Counted from the first letter of the stretch, positions 42,190 through 51,108 are shown. The stretch: 52,299 bases of DNA from JAGZEG01 sp963930185 (GCA_963930185.1 CAWVLT010000020.1:1-52299), one strand, 5' to 3'. Program-made: numbers and translations. Notes: a model not told the origin generated them from the sequence alone.

Positions 42190-43429
42190 GGAACACGCTC
42201 CACACGAATCTCAGGCCGTCGACGAGCTTGTCGACGTCGGCGGCGTCGTTGTACAGTGCGAGCGACGCGCGGTTGCACGTCTGCAGGCCCATCCAGCTCA
42301 GGAGGGGCTGCGCGCAGTGATGGCCGGCGCGCACGCACACGCCGCGCGTGTCGAGCAGGCTCGCCACGTCGTGGGGGTGTATGTCGCGCACGTTGAACGA
42401 GACGACGCCCACGTGGCGCGCCGGGTCGCTCGGGCCGATGAGCTCCAGGTAGGGCAGGGCGGCCAGGCTTTCGTGCAGGTAGCGCACCAGCTCGCGCTCA
42501 CGGCGCTCGATCGCCTCGTACCCGATGCCCTCCACGTAGTCCAGGGCCGCGCCCAGGGCGTAGATGCCGGCGGCGTCCTGCGTGCCCGCCTCGAACTTCT
42601 CGGGCAGCGGTGCCCACACGGCGTCCTGCTCGCTCACCGAGTCGATCATCTCGCCGCCCGTGAGGAACGGCGGCATGCTCTCGAGCACCTCGCGCCGGCC
42701 CCACAGCACGCCCACGCCCAGCGGGCCCATGAGCTTGTGGGCCGAGAAGGCGAACAGGTCGCATCCCAGCTCGCTGACGTCGACCTGCATGTGCGGCACC
42801 GACTGGGCGCCGTCCACCACCACGAGCGCGCCCATGGCATGCGCCCGGTCGGCGATCGCACGCACGGGGTTGATCACGCCCAGCACGTTGGAGACGTGGG
42901 TGATCGAGACGATGCGGGTGCGCGGGCCGATCTTGCCCTCGATCTCCTGGGGCGTGATGACGCCCTGCTCGTCGGGGCGCAAATACACCAGACTCGCGCC
43001 GGCCGCGCGGCACACCTGCTGCCAGGGGATGAGGTTGGAGTGGTGCTCCATGATGGAGATGACCACTTCGTCACCCGGCTCGAGCAGCGCCGGGCCCAGC
43101 GTCTTGGCCGCCAGGTTGAGCGACTCGGTGGCGTTGCGCGTGAAGACGACCTCGTTGGCGTCGGCGCCGCCCAGGAAGCGCGCCACGTGGGCGCGCACGT
43201 CCTCGATGGCCTGCGTCGCGCGGATCGACAGATCGTACAGGCCGCGCAGCGGGTTGGAGTTCATCGTCTCGTAGAACGTGCGCTGCGCGTCGAGCACGCA
43301 GGCGGGGCGCTGGCTGGTGGCGGCGCTGTCGAGGAAGGCGATGTCGGGGTTTGCCGCCAGCAGCGGGAAGTCCGCCTTGTAGGGGTTCTCCACGATGCTG
43401 GGATCGGGCGTGGGGGCGCATGCTGCCAT
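42176..43429 (-). CDS. sufS: Cysteine desulfurase SufS
   Basis: PLP enzyme that removes sulfur from cysteine for Fe-S assembly. The 417-aa protein has the PLP lysine in FAFSAHKLMGPLGVGVLWG, the His in IMEHHSNLIPW, and the catalytic Cys in VCVRAGHHCAQPLL. The start ATG at 43429 follows GAGGAGG and comes 2 bp after the sufD stop; the much longer open frame upstream overlaps sufD and is not coding. It belongs to group II desulfurases and works with SufU. Confidence 0.96.
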   Translation of the reverse strand: MAACAPTPDPSIVENPYKADFPLLAANPDIAFLDSAATSQRPACVLDAQRTFYETMNSNPLRGLYDLSIRATQAIEDVRAHVARFLGGADANEVVFTRNATESLNLAAKTLGPALLEPGDEVVISIMEHHSNLIPWQQVCRAAGASLVYLRPDEQGVITPQEIEGKIGPRTRIVSITHVSNVLGVINPVRAIADRAHAMGALVVVDGAQSVPHMQVDVSELGCDLFAFSAHKLMGPLGVGVLWGRREVLESMPPFLTGGEMIDSVSEQDAVWAPLPEKFEAGTQDAAGIYALGAALDYVEGIGYEAIERRERELVRYLHESLAALPYLELIGPSDPARHVGVVSFNVRDIHPHDVASLLDTRGVCVRAGHHCAQPLLSWMGLQTCNRASLALYNDAADVDKLVDGLRFVWSVFHGND

Positions 43430-43431
43430 GG

Positions 43432-44550
43432 CTACTCCTCCTCGCTGCCCGCGGCTGCGGCGGGCAGGATCTCTGTCGACTCGCGGGCCTCCTGCTCGCC
43501 CAGGATGCGGCCGATCGCGTCGACCACCACCGCGCGGGCGTGCTCGGTGGGCGCGCAGGACAGCGCGCTGTCGAGCACCGAGCGCGCGAAGAGCGCCTCG
43601 ACCTCCTGCTCGGTGAGGCCGCGCATGGTGAGGTAGGCCAGCTGCTCGGGGCTCACCGCGCCGATCGTTGCGCCGTGGTCGCCGGCGACGTCGTCCTCGT
43701 CGCACAGCACCACCGGCAGCGACTTGTTGGTGACGCCCTGGTTGGCCAGAAGCACCGTCTCCTGCTCGCGACCGGCCGCGCCCTTACAACCGTGCACGAG
43801 GTCGATGGTGTCGCGCAGGGTCTTGGAGCTCGTGCCGCCCAGCACGCCGTAGGCGTCGAAGTCGCAGCGCGTCTTGCGCCCGCACAGCGCGATGTGGTGG
43901 TTCATGTCAAGCACCTGCTCACCGCGACCCAGGTAGTGCACGTCGACGGCGCAGCTGGAGCGATAGCCCACGCAGTCGACGCGCATGCCCACGAAGGTCT
44001 CGCCGGCACCCAGCAGGTGGTAGGTAATGCGCACGCTCGCGCCGTCGCCCACGCGCACGGCCATGTCGTCGAGGTAGCGACAGGCGTCGGGAAGCGAGCA
44101 GATCACGTGCACGTCCGCGTGCGCGCCGGTCTCAAGGCCGAGCTCGAGGCGGCTCGCGCACGTCACAGGTTCGCCCGCACCGGTCTCGTCGAGCCCCGCC
44201 GATCCGTCCTTGCCGCTGGCGGCGACCACGCACACATGCGCGCGGCTGCCTTCGCCCAGCGTCACGCTCGTGAGCGCGACCTGGCCCGCCGCGCCGTCGA
44301 CGCGCACCTCCAGAGGCTCGTCGAGCGTCTCGCGGGCGGCCACCTCGATCTCGCGGCACGCGGTGGCGCTCGCGCGGATCCACGAGAGCGCGTCATGTCC
44401 CAGGCCGCTCTCCATACAGGGGTCGTCCGCGACCTCCACGAGGTCGGCAGCGGGCACGACGAGGTCGCGGCCGTTGATGCTCAGGCGGTTCCAGGTGGGG
44501 GAGGCCGGCGTGTTGATCCCGGCGAGCGTGATGCCCTTCGTGCCCTCCAT
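43432..44550 (-). CDS. sufD: Fe-S cluster scaffold subunit SufD
   Basis: A 372-aa beta-helix partner of SufB in the SufBCD scaffold. It matches the SufB/SufD core: VDVHYLGRGEQVLDMNHHIALCGRKTRCDF, then LRDTIDLVHGCKGAAGREQETVLLANQGVTNKSLPVVLCDEDDVAGDHGATIG compressed in the usual order, ending YLTMRGLTEQEVEALFARSVLD. Its first base overlaps the last base of sufB. The pairwise order B-D with S and U behind is the standard Gram-positive SUF arrangement. Confidence 0.93.
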   Translation of the reverse strand: MEGTKGITLAGINTPASPTWNRLSINGRDLVVPAADLVEVADDPCMESGLGHDALSWIRASATACREIEVAARETLDEPLEVRVDGAAGQVALTSVTLGEGSRAHVCVVAASGKDGSAGLDETGAGEPVTCASRLELGLETGAHADVHVICSLPDACRYLDDMAVRVGDGASVRITYHLLGAGETFVGMRVDCVGYRSSCAVDVHYLGRGEQVLDMNHHIALCGRKTRCDFDAYGVLGGTSSKTLRDTIDLVHGCKGAAGREQETVLLANQGVTNKSLPVVLCDEDDVAGDHGATIGAVSPEQLAYLTMRGLTEQEVEALFARSVLDSALSCAPTEHARAVVVDAIGRILGEQEARESTEILPAAAAGSEEE

Positions 44551-45965
44551 TAGCCGATCGCCCCTTCCATCTCGAGCTTGATGAGGTTGTTCATCTCCAC
44601 GGCGTACTCCAGGGGCAGCTCCTTGGAGACGGGGTTGGCAAAGCCGTTCACCACGATCGTGCGGGCCTCGTCCTCGGGGATGCCGCGGCTCATCAGGTAC
44701 ATGATCGTCTCGTCAGAGATGCGGCCGATGGTGGCCTCGTGCCCCACGTTGGCGCTCTTGCAGCGCACGTCCATGGCGGGGATGGTGTCGCTTCTGCTCT
44801 GGTCGTCAAGCATGAGCGAGGCGCACGACACGCTCACCTTGGCGTTCTCGGCGCGCTCGGTCACCACCACCGAGCTGCGGAACGTCGAGACGCCGCCCGA
44901 CTTGGACAGCGACTTGGCGCTCACCATGGCGCGCGTGTCGGGGGCGTCGAGCACCGTCTTGCAGCCGGTGTCCAGGTTCTGCGTGGCGCCGGCGAAGGTT
45001 ATGCCGGTGTACTCGCTGCTCGAGCGCGCGCCCGCCAGGATCGACATCGGGTACAGGTAGCTCACGTGGCTGCCAAACGATCCCGACACCCACTCGATCT
45101 TGCCGTCCTCCTGCACCTTCGCGCGCTTGGTGTTGAGGTTGTACATGTTCTTGGACCAGTTCTCCACCGTGGAGTAGCGCAGGTGCGCGCCCTTGCCCAC
45201 GAATAGCTCGACGGCGCCGGCGTGCAGGTTGGCCACGTTGTACTTGGGCGCCGAGCATCCCTCGATGAAGTGCAGGTCAGCGCCGGGCTCCAGGATGATA
45301 AGCGTGTGTTCGAACTGGCCCGCGCCGGCGGCGTTCAGACGGAAGTAGCTCTGCAGCGGGTAGTCCAGAGACACGCCTGCCGGCACGTACACGAACGACC
45401 CGCCGCTCCACACGGCGTAGTGCAGCGCGGCGAACTTGTGGTCGCGCGGGGTGATCAGCGTGCCGAAGTGCTCGCGGATTATGTCCTCGTAGCCGTCGTG
45501 CAGGGCGTCCTCGATCGTGGAGTACACCACGCCCTGCTTGGCCACCTCCTCGCGCATGTTGTGGTAGACGATCTCCGAGTCGTACTGGGCGCCCACGCCG
45601 GCGAGGCTGGTGCGCTCGGCCTCGGGGATGCCCAGGCGCTCGAAGGTGTCCTTGATGTCCTGCGGGACGTCGTCCCAGCTGTTGGTCTGCTTGGTCTTGG
45701 GGCTCACGTACGAGGAGATGTTGCTCATGTCCAGGCCCTCGATGGAGGGGCCCCAGTTGGGCGGCATCTCCATGCGCTCGTAGAGCTCCAGGCACTCAAG
45801 GCGCATCTGGAGCATCCAGTCCGGCTCATCCTTCTTGCGTGAGATCTCCTCCACGATCTCGCGCGAGAGGCCGTCCTCGAAGCGCTCGTAGCCCTCCTCG
45901 GGCTTCACGAAGTCGTAGAGGCTGCGGTCGACGTCGCTCACCAGGCTCTCGGCGACCTCGCTCAT
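44550..45965 (-). CDS. sufB: Fe-S cluster scaffold subunit SufB
   Basis: The main scaffold subunit, 471 aa. Signature regions are the N-terminal GISEETVRKISEKK-like segment (here EEISRKKDEPDWM), FAALHYAVWSGGSFVYVP, FIEGCSAPKYNVANLHAGAV, ENWSKNMYNLNTKRA, and the C-terminal VGHEATIGRISDETIMYLMSRGIPEDEA. It overlaps sufC by 4 bp and sufD by 1 bp, so the three are translationally coupled, giving a stoichiometric complex. Confidence 0.95.
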   Translation of the reverse strand: MSEVAESLVSDVDRSLYDFVKPEEGYERFEDGLSREIVEEISRKKDEPDWMLQMRLECLELYERMEMPPNWGPSIEGLDMSNISSYVSPKTKQTNSWDDVPQDIKDTFERLGIPEAERTSLAGVGAQYDSEIVYHNMREEVAKQGVVYSTIEDALHDGYEDIIREHFGTLITPRDHKFAALHYAVWSGGSFVYVPAGVSLDYPLQSYFRLNAAGAGQFEHTLIILEPGADLHFIEGCSAPKYNVANLHAGAVELFVGKGAHLRYSTVENWSKNMYNLNTKRAKVQEDGKIEWVSGSFGSHVSYLYPMSILAGARSSSEYTGITFAGATQNLDTGCKTVLDAPDTRAMVSAKSLSKSGGVSTFRSSVVVTERAENAKVSVSCASLMLDDQSRSDTIPAMDVRCKSANVGHEATIGRISDETIMYLMSRGIPEDEARTIVVNGFANPVSKELPLEYAVEMNNLIKLEMEGAIG

Positions 45966-46735
45966 GCGCGATCACCGTCCTGCACCTGGGTGAGCTTGCC
46001 CTCGTAGCGTGCGAAGCCCTCGCGGTCGATCTGGTCGATGAGATCGGCGGGGCCGCTGGCAACCAGGTGACCCTTGACCATAACGTGGACGCGGTCGACG
46101 CTGAGCTGCTCGAGGATGCGCGTGTTGTGCGTGATGATGATGAGGGCGCCGTCGCAGCTCTCGCGGTACGCCTCGATGCCGCGCGACACGATGGACAGCG
46201 CGTCGACGTCAAGGCCCGAGTCGGTCTCGTCCATGATGGCGAGCTTAGGCCGGAGAAGCAGGAGCTGCAGCATCTCGACCTTCTTCTTCTCGCCGCCCGA
46301 GAAGCCCACGTTGAGGTCGCGCGTGAGGTAGGAGGAGTCCATGCCCAGTTGCTCGCACGCCTCGCCCACGCGCTGACGGAACTGGCGCGAGGTCATCTTG
46401 AGCTCGGGGCGCTTCTGGCAGATGGTGCGCAGGAAGCTGTAGAGCGGCACGCCGGGGATCTCCACGGGGGCCTGGTAGGAGAGGAAGATGCCGCGGACGG
46501 AGCGCTTGTCGGCCGACTCGGCGACGATGTCCTGGCCCTCGAAGCTGATGGAGCCGCTCGTGACCGAATACTGCGGGTCGCCCATGATGACGTGGCCCAG
46601 CGTGGACTTGCCGGCACCGTTGGGGCCCATCAGGACGCACGTCTGGCCGCTCTCGACGGTCAGGCTCACGTCATGCAGGATGGGCTTGTTCTCGATCCCA
46701 GCGGACAGGCCGCTGACGCAGAGAAGCTCTGACAT
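45962..46735 (-). CDS. sufC: Fe-S assembly ATPase SufC
   Basis: ABC-type ATPase of the SufBCD complex, 257 aa. Walker A is LMGPNGAGKSTLGHVIMG, the Q-loop region LSYQAPVEIPGV, the ABC signature VGFSGGEKKKVEML, Walker B LAIMDETDSGLDVDAL and the switch His in IIITHNTRIL. The start was set at ATG 46735 (MSELLCVSG), preceded by AAAGGAG; a GTG two codons upstream is less well placed. It is the first gene of the leftward suf operon, with a 550-bp leader/intergenic region ahead of it. Confidence 0.95.
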   Translation of the reverse strand: MSELLCVSGLSAGIENKPILHDVSLTVESGQTCVLMGPNGAGKSTLGHVIMGDPQYSVTSGSISFEGQDIVAESADKRSVRGIFLSYQAPVEIPGVPLYSFLRTICQKRPELKMTSRQFRQRVGEACEQLGMDSSYLTRDLNVGFSGGEKKKVEMLQLLLLRPKLAIMDETDSGLDVDALSIVSRGIEAYRESCDGALIIITHNTRILEQLSVDRVHVMVKGHLVASGPADLIDQIDREGFARYEGKLTQVQDGDRA

Positions 46736-47104
46736 GAACACTCCTTTCGCGATGGCATGGCGTCTCCGGGGCAGCGCCGCTCCGCACTGGGCGATGAGCT
46801 GGCGAGCGATGCTCCCGGGAGGCCTGCCCGCGCTTATCGCTGGCTAACTCCCTGTGGCGTCCGAAAGTCGCGAGACCCCGGGACCCCGAGGCCCGAAAGT
46901 CCGAAGGCCGGTCGGCGAGTCCTTTGTGACGCCGCCCCCAAACGCACGAAACGCAAGACGCACTAAACGCACGAATGATACCCCGTAATGGCGTCCCGTG
47001 TGCGCTTGCGGCACGAGTCGCCCCACTTTTTTGCCTGAAAGCCCACTGCGCTTCCACAGCCACAAGGGACGTATACCACGACGCGCCGCAGTCAACATAG
47101 CAAG

Positions 47105-47122
47105 ATGATATGATTATATCAT
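47105..47122. promoter_or_regulatory. Palindromic operator-like site
   Basis: ATGATAT-GATT-ATATCAT is a perfect 7-4-7 palindrome in an otherwise G+C-rich region. On the minus strand it contains TATAAT, a good -10 facing sufC. It could be a regulator site for either divergent gene. Confidence 0.5.
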
Positions 47123-47206
47123 GTGTCACGGAACCTCCGTCTCGTGACGGGCCCTCGCGCACGGCGCGCCGCCGTACGGGGGAGTATCATGTCTACGAGA
47201 GCAAGT

Positions 47207-47268
47207 CGCGCGCGTGCATGCGCGCTTATGCGTGCATGCGTGTGTGCATGCGTGCGTGCATACATACG
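47207..47268. repeat. Alternating purine-pyrimidine (GTGCAT-rich) tract
   Basis: 47207-47225 and 47227-47268 are strictly alternating pyrimidine-purine, broken only at 47225-47227. It contains repeated GTGCATGC units. Such tracts are prone to form left-handed Z-DNA under negative supercoiling. It ends 8 bp before the nitroreductase ribosome-binding site. Confidence 0.85.
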
Positions 47269-47286
47269 AGGAACGGAGGACCTACC

Positions 47287-47967
47287 ATGAGCACAAGCGA
47301 TTCGCCCTGCGGGCTGACCCCTCGCGATCAGATCCTCGACGCGATGAGGTGGCGCATGGCGTGCAAGCGCTACGACCCCACCCGCCAGGTGAGCGACGAG
47401 GACTTCCGCACCATCTGCGAGGCCGGGCGACTGTCGCCCAGCTCCTTTGGTCTGGAGCCCTGGCACGTCCTTGTCGTTGAGAACGGCGATCTGATGGACG
47501 AGCTGCTGCAGACATGCTGGGGCATGAAGAGGGGAGCCTCGCGCACGGTGATCATCCTCGCCCGCAGGCGCATGGGTGCCTTCACCCCTCACGTGAGTCG
47601 CATCCTCAATCACGTGCAGAAGCTCGACGAGCAGGCCAAGGGCGAGCGGCGCCTCAACCTCGCCAGGTTCCAGTCGCAGGACTTTCACCTCACCACGCCC
47701 GAGGCTCTCTTCGACTGGTCGTGCCGCCAGTGCTACATCATGCTCGCCAACATGCTCACCGCCGCCGCCATGCTGCGCGTCGACGCCACGCCCGTGGAGG
47801 GATTCCCCATGGACAAGGTCAACGAGCTGCTGGTTCGACGCGGCCTGATGGATCCCGAGGAGTTCGGCGTCTGCGTCATGGCGCAGTTCGGCTACCGTGA
47901 TCCGAGCCACTTCCCGGTGACCAAGTCGCGCCAGAGTTTTGAAGACGTCTTCACAATTCTGGACTAG
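47287..47967 (+). CDS. Nitroreductase-family protein
   Basis: A 226-aa FMN-dependent NAD(P)H oxidoreductase. It opens ILDAMRWRMACKRYDPTRQVSDEDF, then EAGRLSPSSFGLEPWHVLVVEN, the FMN-phosphate region typical of NfsB/YdgI types, and ends FGYRDPSHFPVTKSRQSFEDV. The start ATG at 47287 follows GGAGGA (47276-47281); the frame is open further upstream through the Z-DNA-like tract but that part has no protein-like composition. The native substrate is unknown; a role in quinone or nitro-compound reduction fits. Confidence 0.88.
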   Translation: MSTSDSPCGLTPRDQILDAMRWRMACKRYDPTRQVSDEDFRTICEAGRLSPSSFGLEPWHVLVVENGDLMDELLQTCWGMKRGASRTVIILARRRMGAFTPHVSRILNHVQKLDEQAKGERRLNLARFQSQDFHLTTPEALFDWSCRQCYIMLANMLTAAAMLRVDATPVEGFPMDKVNELLVRRGLMDPEEFGVCVMAQFGYRDPSHFPVTKSRQSFEDVFTILD

Positions 47968-47980
47968 TTCGAAAAAGTGT

Positions 47981-48009
47981 TTGACAAGTCTCGCACGGCC
48001 GTGTAGTAT
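47981..48009 (+). promoter_or_regulatory. Promoter of the tRNA-Gln/tRNA-Glu unit
   Basis: Consensus -35 TTGACA (47981-47986), 17-bp spacer, TAGTAT (48004-48009). It is placed about 55 bp upstream of the first tRNA, leaving a short leader. Confidence 0.8.
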
Positions 48010-48063
48010 TCATTCCCGCGTTGAGCACAGCAGCGGAACCAAGGCAACGCCGCGGGATCGCAT

Positions 48064-48137
48064 TGGGATATAGTTCAATGGCAGAACAGCGGATTCTGGT
48101 TCCGTCAATGGGGGTTCGACTCCCTCTATCCCAGCCA
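48064..48137 (+). tRNA. tRNA-Gln (anticodon CTG)
   Basis: 74 nt including the encoded CCA. The acceptor stem TGGGATA pairs with TATCCCA, the anticodon loop is TTCTGGT with CTG as anticodon, and the T-arm carries GGTTCGACTCC. D-loop TTCAATGGCA is typical for tRNA-Gln. Confidence 0.93.
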
Positions 48138-48149
48138 TCCACCTCATAT

Positions 48150-48226
48150 GGCCCGTTCGTCTAGCGGTTTAGGACGCCGCCCTCTCAAGGCGGAGATCAC
48201 CAGTTCGAATCTGGTACGGGCTACCA
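48150..48226 (+). tRNA. tRNA-Glu (anticodon CTC)
   Basis: 77 nt including CCA. The acceptor stem GGCCCGT pairs with ACGGGCT (G-T at the end). The D-arm TCGTCTAGCGGTTTAGGAC is the standard tRNA-Glu form, the anticodon stem is CCGCC/GGCGG around CTCTCAA with anticodon CTC, and the T-arm carries GTTCGAAT. It follows tRNA-Gln by 12 bp and shares its promoter. Confidence 0.93.
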
Positions 48227-48237
48227 AGAACTTACAT

Positions 48238-48259
48238 GAGCTCCTTCGGGAGCTCTTTT
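48238..48259 (+). terminator. Rho-independent terminator of the tRNA unit
   Basis: GAGCTCC (48238-48244), TTCG tetraloop, GGAGCTC (48249-48255), then TTTT (48256-48259). Confidence 0.95.
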
Positions 48260-48407
48260 GCTATATCGAGGTGTCCCCGATGGAGACACGTGATACGTCT
48301 GGATTTCTTCTCGGGGTCCATAGGGGCAACGACCGCAGGCAACGTGAGCCCTACAATAGATGGACGCGACGGCTTGATGTCCAGCGCGATAGTGATCGAG
48401 GGGGACC

Positions 48408-49766
48408 ATGGCTGATTCCACGAATAAGAGCACGGCGAATCCGAAGGTCGTGGCGCAGCCGTCCGGTGGCGACGACCACAAGGGCGCGCGTCGCGGCGCC
48501 ATCTTTATCGGTCTCGTGCTCGTGGCCTACGTTATCTATCTGGTCGTGACCGGGCAGGTTGCCCAGTTCTGGGACGCCTTGAGCAACGTCCAGACAGGCT
48601 GGGTCGTCGTGGCCTGCGTGAGCATGGTGCTCTATCTCATCTTCGGTATCGCCGCCTACGCCATCGCCGTATGGCTCGATCCGGTGAGCCCGGTGGGCAT
48701 CAGGGACCTTATCTCCGTCGAGGCGAGCGGCATCTTCTTCGGCAACCTCACGCCCATGATGATGGGTTCCACACCGGCGCAGATCTACCGCCTGACGAAG
48801 GCCGGTCAGAACGTGGGCGAGGCGGGCGCCATCCAGTTCACCCGTTTCATCGTCTACCAGTTCGGCCTCGTCGCCTGGGGCGCGATCCTCATGATCGCCC
48901 GCATGCCGTTTTTCGCCAAGCAGTACGGTGATATCACGCTCATCAGCGTGTTCAGCTTCGGTGGGCACGTATGCATCCTGCTCGGCATCTTCGCCATCGC
49001 GCTCATGCCGCGCATGGTGATGCGCGTCGCCCATTGGATCATCCGCGTGCTGGAGCGCGCCGGCGTGGCGCACGAGAAGTGCGCGCGCTGGCATGAGTTC
49101 GTGAACACCGAGGTCATGTCCTTTTCCGTCAAGTTCAAGCTCGCGGCGGGGCACGTGAGCTCCATGGCGCTCACCGTGGTGATCACCATGATGCAGCTCG
49201 CCTTCTTCTATCTGGTGCCCTACTTCCTCATGCTGGCGTTCGGCCACCATGACGTCGACTTCTTCTCGGTCATGGCCGCGAGCGCCTTCGTCCAGCTGCT
49301 GTCCTCCGCCGTCCCGCTGCCGGGCGGCACGGGTGGCGCCGAGGGCGGTTTCGCGCTGTTCCTCGGCCACTTCTTCGGCAGCGCCGCGACGGCGGGCTAC
49401 CTGCTGTGGCGCCTCATCACCTTTATCGCCCCGACGATCCTGGCAGCCCCGCTGCTCGGTCTCAAGAGCTCCCACAACGCGAGTATCCACGACCGCTGGG
49501 ACCGGGCCATCGCGCGCTTCGGGCGCGGCCGTCGCCACGACTCCTCGCCCGCCCAGGTGGCCGCGGCAGCGTCGGCGGCGGAGACCGTCGCGCTCGAGCA
49601 CGCGGAGAGCGCGGCCATCGAGCACGGCTCCACCTCCGCTGCGCCGAAGCCCTCCGAGGTCCGCGCGCGGCATCGGGGGACCCGCGTGCGCAAGGCGGAG
49701 GGCGGCATCACGGTCTCGCCGGCATCGCTTGCGAAGCGTCGTCCGCCGTCTGCCGACAGGCGCTAG
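48408..49766 (+). CDS. Lysylphosphatidylglycerol synthase TM-region / UPF0104 membrane protein
   Basis: A 452-aa polytopic membrane protein with seven or eight hydrophobic segments. It contains the family signatures FGNLTPMMMGSTPAQIYRL and AVPLPGGTGGAEGGFALFLGHFFG. This domain is the flippase part of MprF but also occurs alone (YbhN-like); here the aminoacyl-transferase domain is missing. The last 90 residues are a charged Ala-rich cytoplasmic tail. The start ATG at 48408 follows GAGGGGGA. A likely role is lipid or lipid-linked substrate translocation. It is downstream of the tRNA terminator with a possible -10 TACAAT at 48352. Confidence 0.85.
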   Translation: MADSTNKSTANPKVVAQPSGGDDHKGARRGAIFIGLVLVAYVIYLVVTGQVAQFWDALSNVQTGWVVVACVSMVLYLIFGIAAYAIAVWLDPVSPVGIRDLISVEASGIFFGNLTPMMMGSTPAQIYRLTKAGQNVGEAGAIQFTRFIVYQFGLVAWGAILMIARMPFFAKQYGDITLISVFSFGGHVCILLGIFAIALMPRMVMRVAHWIIRVLERAGVAHEKCARWHEFVNTEVMSFSVKFKLAAGHVSSMALTVVITMMQLAFFYLVPYFLMLAFGHHDVDFFSVMAASAFVQLLSSAVPLPGGTGGAEGGFALFLGHFFGSAATAGYLLWRLITFIAPTILAAPLLGLKSSHNASIHDRWDRAIARFGRGRRHDSSPAQVAAAASAAETVALEHAESAAIEHGSTSAAPKPSEVRARHRGTRVRKAEGGITVSPASLAKRRPPSADRR

Positions 49767-50017
49767 GCGGGTGATCGCCAAGGTGGCGGGTACACAGGCG
49801 TCGTGCCGGATACCTGCGAGCGCGCTCGCTCCGGCGTGCTGTCGGCGCCCTTTGCCGTCGGTTGCGTGCATGTGCCTTGCAGCGGCGGTTCCGCCTGCGA
49901 AAACCTGCGGTCCGCACCGCTTTCATCCCCATGCGGGTCGCGCATATGCAGCGCGTCCCGCCCACCCAGATATCGCCGGTGCGCTTCCGGCACAAGATTC
50001 CGAAAGGTCCGATCCCG

Positions 50018-51025
50018 ATGATTCAGATAGTTGGAGCCATTGCCGCAGGCGCCGCGGCCCTCGGTGGCGCCGGGCTCACGGCCGTGGGCAACGCGCTGTT
50101 CGATTTCGCCCTGAACCCCTCCTCCAAGCGCTCTATCATGGCGCGCATCAACTCGGGTGAGGGGAGCGGGCTCGACGTGGGGGCATACGCTCAGGACCCG
50201 TTTCGCCAGGAGGCGCGCGCGTGGTTTCTCGAGGCGCGTCGCGACGCGACGGTCGAGGCGGCGCGAGACGGCGGGGTGCTCCATGGCTGGCGCATCTGGG
50301 GCCCGGGCGTGGTGCCCTCAGATGACGGCCGCCGCTCGCCGGAGAGCCCCGACACCGCGCATCGCTACCTCATCTTGTGCCATGGCTACAGCGGGCAGCC
50401 CTCCGATCTGGCGGGCGAGGCGATGCTGGCGCATCGTGCCGGGTTCTCGGTCATCCTGCCGGCGGCGCGCGGGCACGAGCGCAACCGCGACCGGTATGTC
50501 GGCATGGGGTGGCTCGATGCCTTCGACCTGATGCGGTGGATCCAGATGATCGTCACGTTCGACCCCGAGGCGAAAATCGCGCTCTACGGCGTGTCGATGG
50601 GTGCTGCCGAGGTCATGATGGCCTCGGGCCTCGATCTGCCCCCACAGGTCCGCTGCATCGTGGAGGACTGCGGCTACACGAGCGTGTGGGACGAGCTTGC
50701 CCAGCAGATGGGCGACCTCATGCACCTGCCGGTCCACCCGCTGCTGGATGCCGCCGACGCAGTCTGTCGCGCGCGGGCGGGCTACGGGTTCAGGGAGGCG
50801 AGCGCGGTCGACCGCCTGCGCCGGGCACGCGTCCCGATGCTGTTCATCCATGGGACCGCCGACACGTTCGTGCCGTATCGGATGCTCGATGAGCTCTATG
50901 ATGCCTGCGCGAGCGAGGTGAAGGAGAAGGTCTCCTTCGAGGGCGCGGGACACGGGGCCAGCTCCCATAGCGACCCCGGTCGCTACTGGGAGACGGTGAG
51001 CGGTTTCCTCTTCCGCTATCTGTAA
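50018..51025 (+). CDS. Alpha/beta-hydrolase with N-terminal membrane anchor
   Basis: A 335-aa serine hydrolase. The first 25 residues (IQIVGAIAAGAAALGGAGLTA) form a signal anchor or signal peptide. The oxyanion region is YLILCHGYSGQPSD, the nucleophile Ser is in YGVSMGAAEV, the catalytic Asp in FIHGTADTFVPY and His in GAGHGASS. The closest pattern is the YfhR/Bem46 group, often of unknown substrate. The start was placed at ATG 50018, preceded by GAAAGG; the upstream open frame lacks protein-like content. It ends before a bidirectional terminator. Confidence 0.85.
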   Translation: MIQIVGAIAAGAAALGGAGLTAVGNALFDFALNPSSKRSIMARINSGEGSGLDVGAYAQDPFRQEARAWFLEARRDATVEAARDGGVLHGWRIWGPGVVPSDDGRRSPESPDTAHRYLILCHGYSGQPSDLAGEAMLAHRAGFSVILPAARGHERNRDRYVGMGWLDAFDLMRWIQMIVTFDPEAKIALYGVSMGAAEVMMASGLDLPPQVRCIVEDCGYTSVWDELAQQMGDLMHLPVHPLLDAADAVCRARAGYGFREASAVDRLRRARVPMLFIHGTADTFVPYRMLDELYDACASEVKEKVSFEGAGHGASSHSDPGRYWETVSGFLFRYL

Positions 51026-51048
51026 CGCTATCTGTGGCCAAAATGAGG

Positions 51049-51090
51049 CGGCGGGCCTGTCAGGGCGATTGCCCCGGGACAGGCCCGCCG
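51049..51090. terminator. Bidirectional terminator between convergent genes
   Basis: CGGCGGGCCTGTC (51049-51061) pairs perfectly with GACAGGCCCGCCG (51078-51090), and GGGC/GCCC pairs inside the loop. AAAA lies shortly before it and TTA plus ATTT after. Confidence 0.85.
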
Positions 51091-51108
51091 TTAGGCATTT
51101 CGGCTCTC

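Larger units (their letters stand above)
46736..47286. other. Divergent intergenic region between sufC and a nitroreductase gene
   Basis: No coding frame is supported. From left to right it holds a G+C-rich stretch with repeated GAAAGTC/CCGAAAGTCCGAAGG motifs (46860-46912), an 11-bp direct repeat AAACGCACGAA (46941 and 46966), an A+T-rich palindrome (47105-47122) and an alternating purine-pyrimidine tract (47207-47268). It must contain the promoters of both the suf operon and the nitroreductase. Confidence 0.65.

Noticed and set aside
47110..47286. N-terminal extension of the nitroreductase
   Set aside because: The frame is open, but it translates the alternating tract into Cys/Arg/Met-rich nonsense and a strong ribosome site lies directly before the ATG at 47287.
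48064..48259. Integration site of a genomic island at the tRNA genes
   Set aside because: No integrase gene or direct repeat of a tRNA 3' end is visible nearby, and the flanking genes look native.
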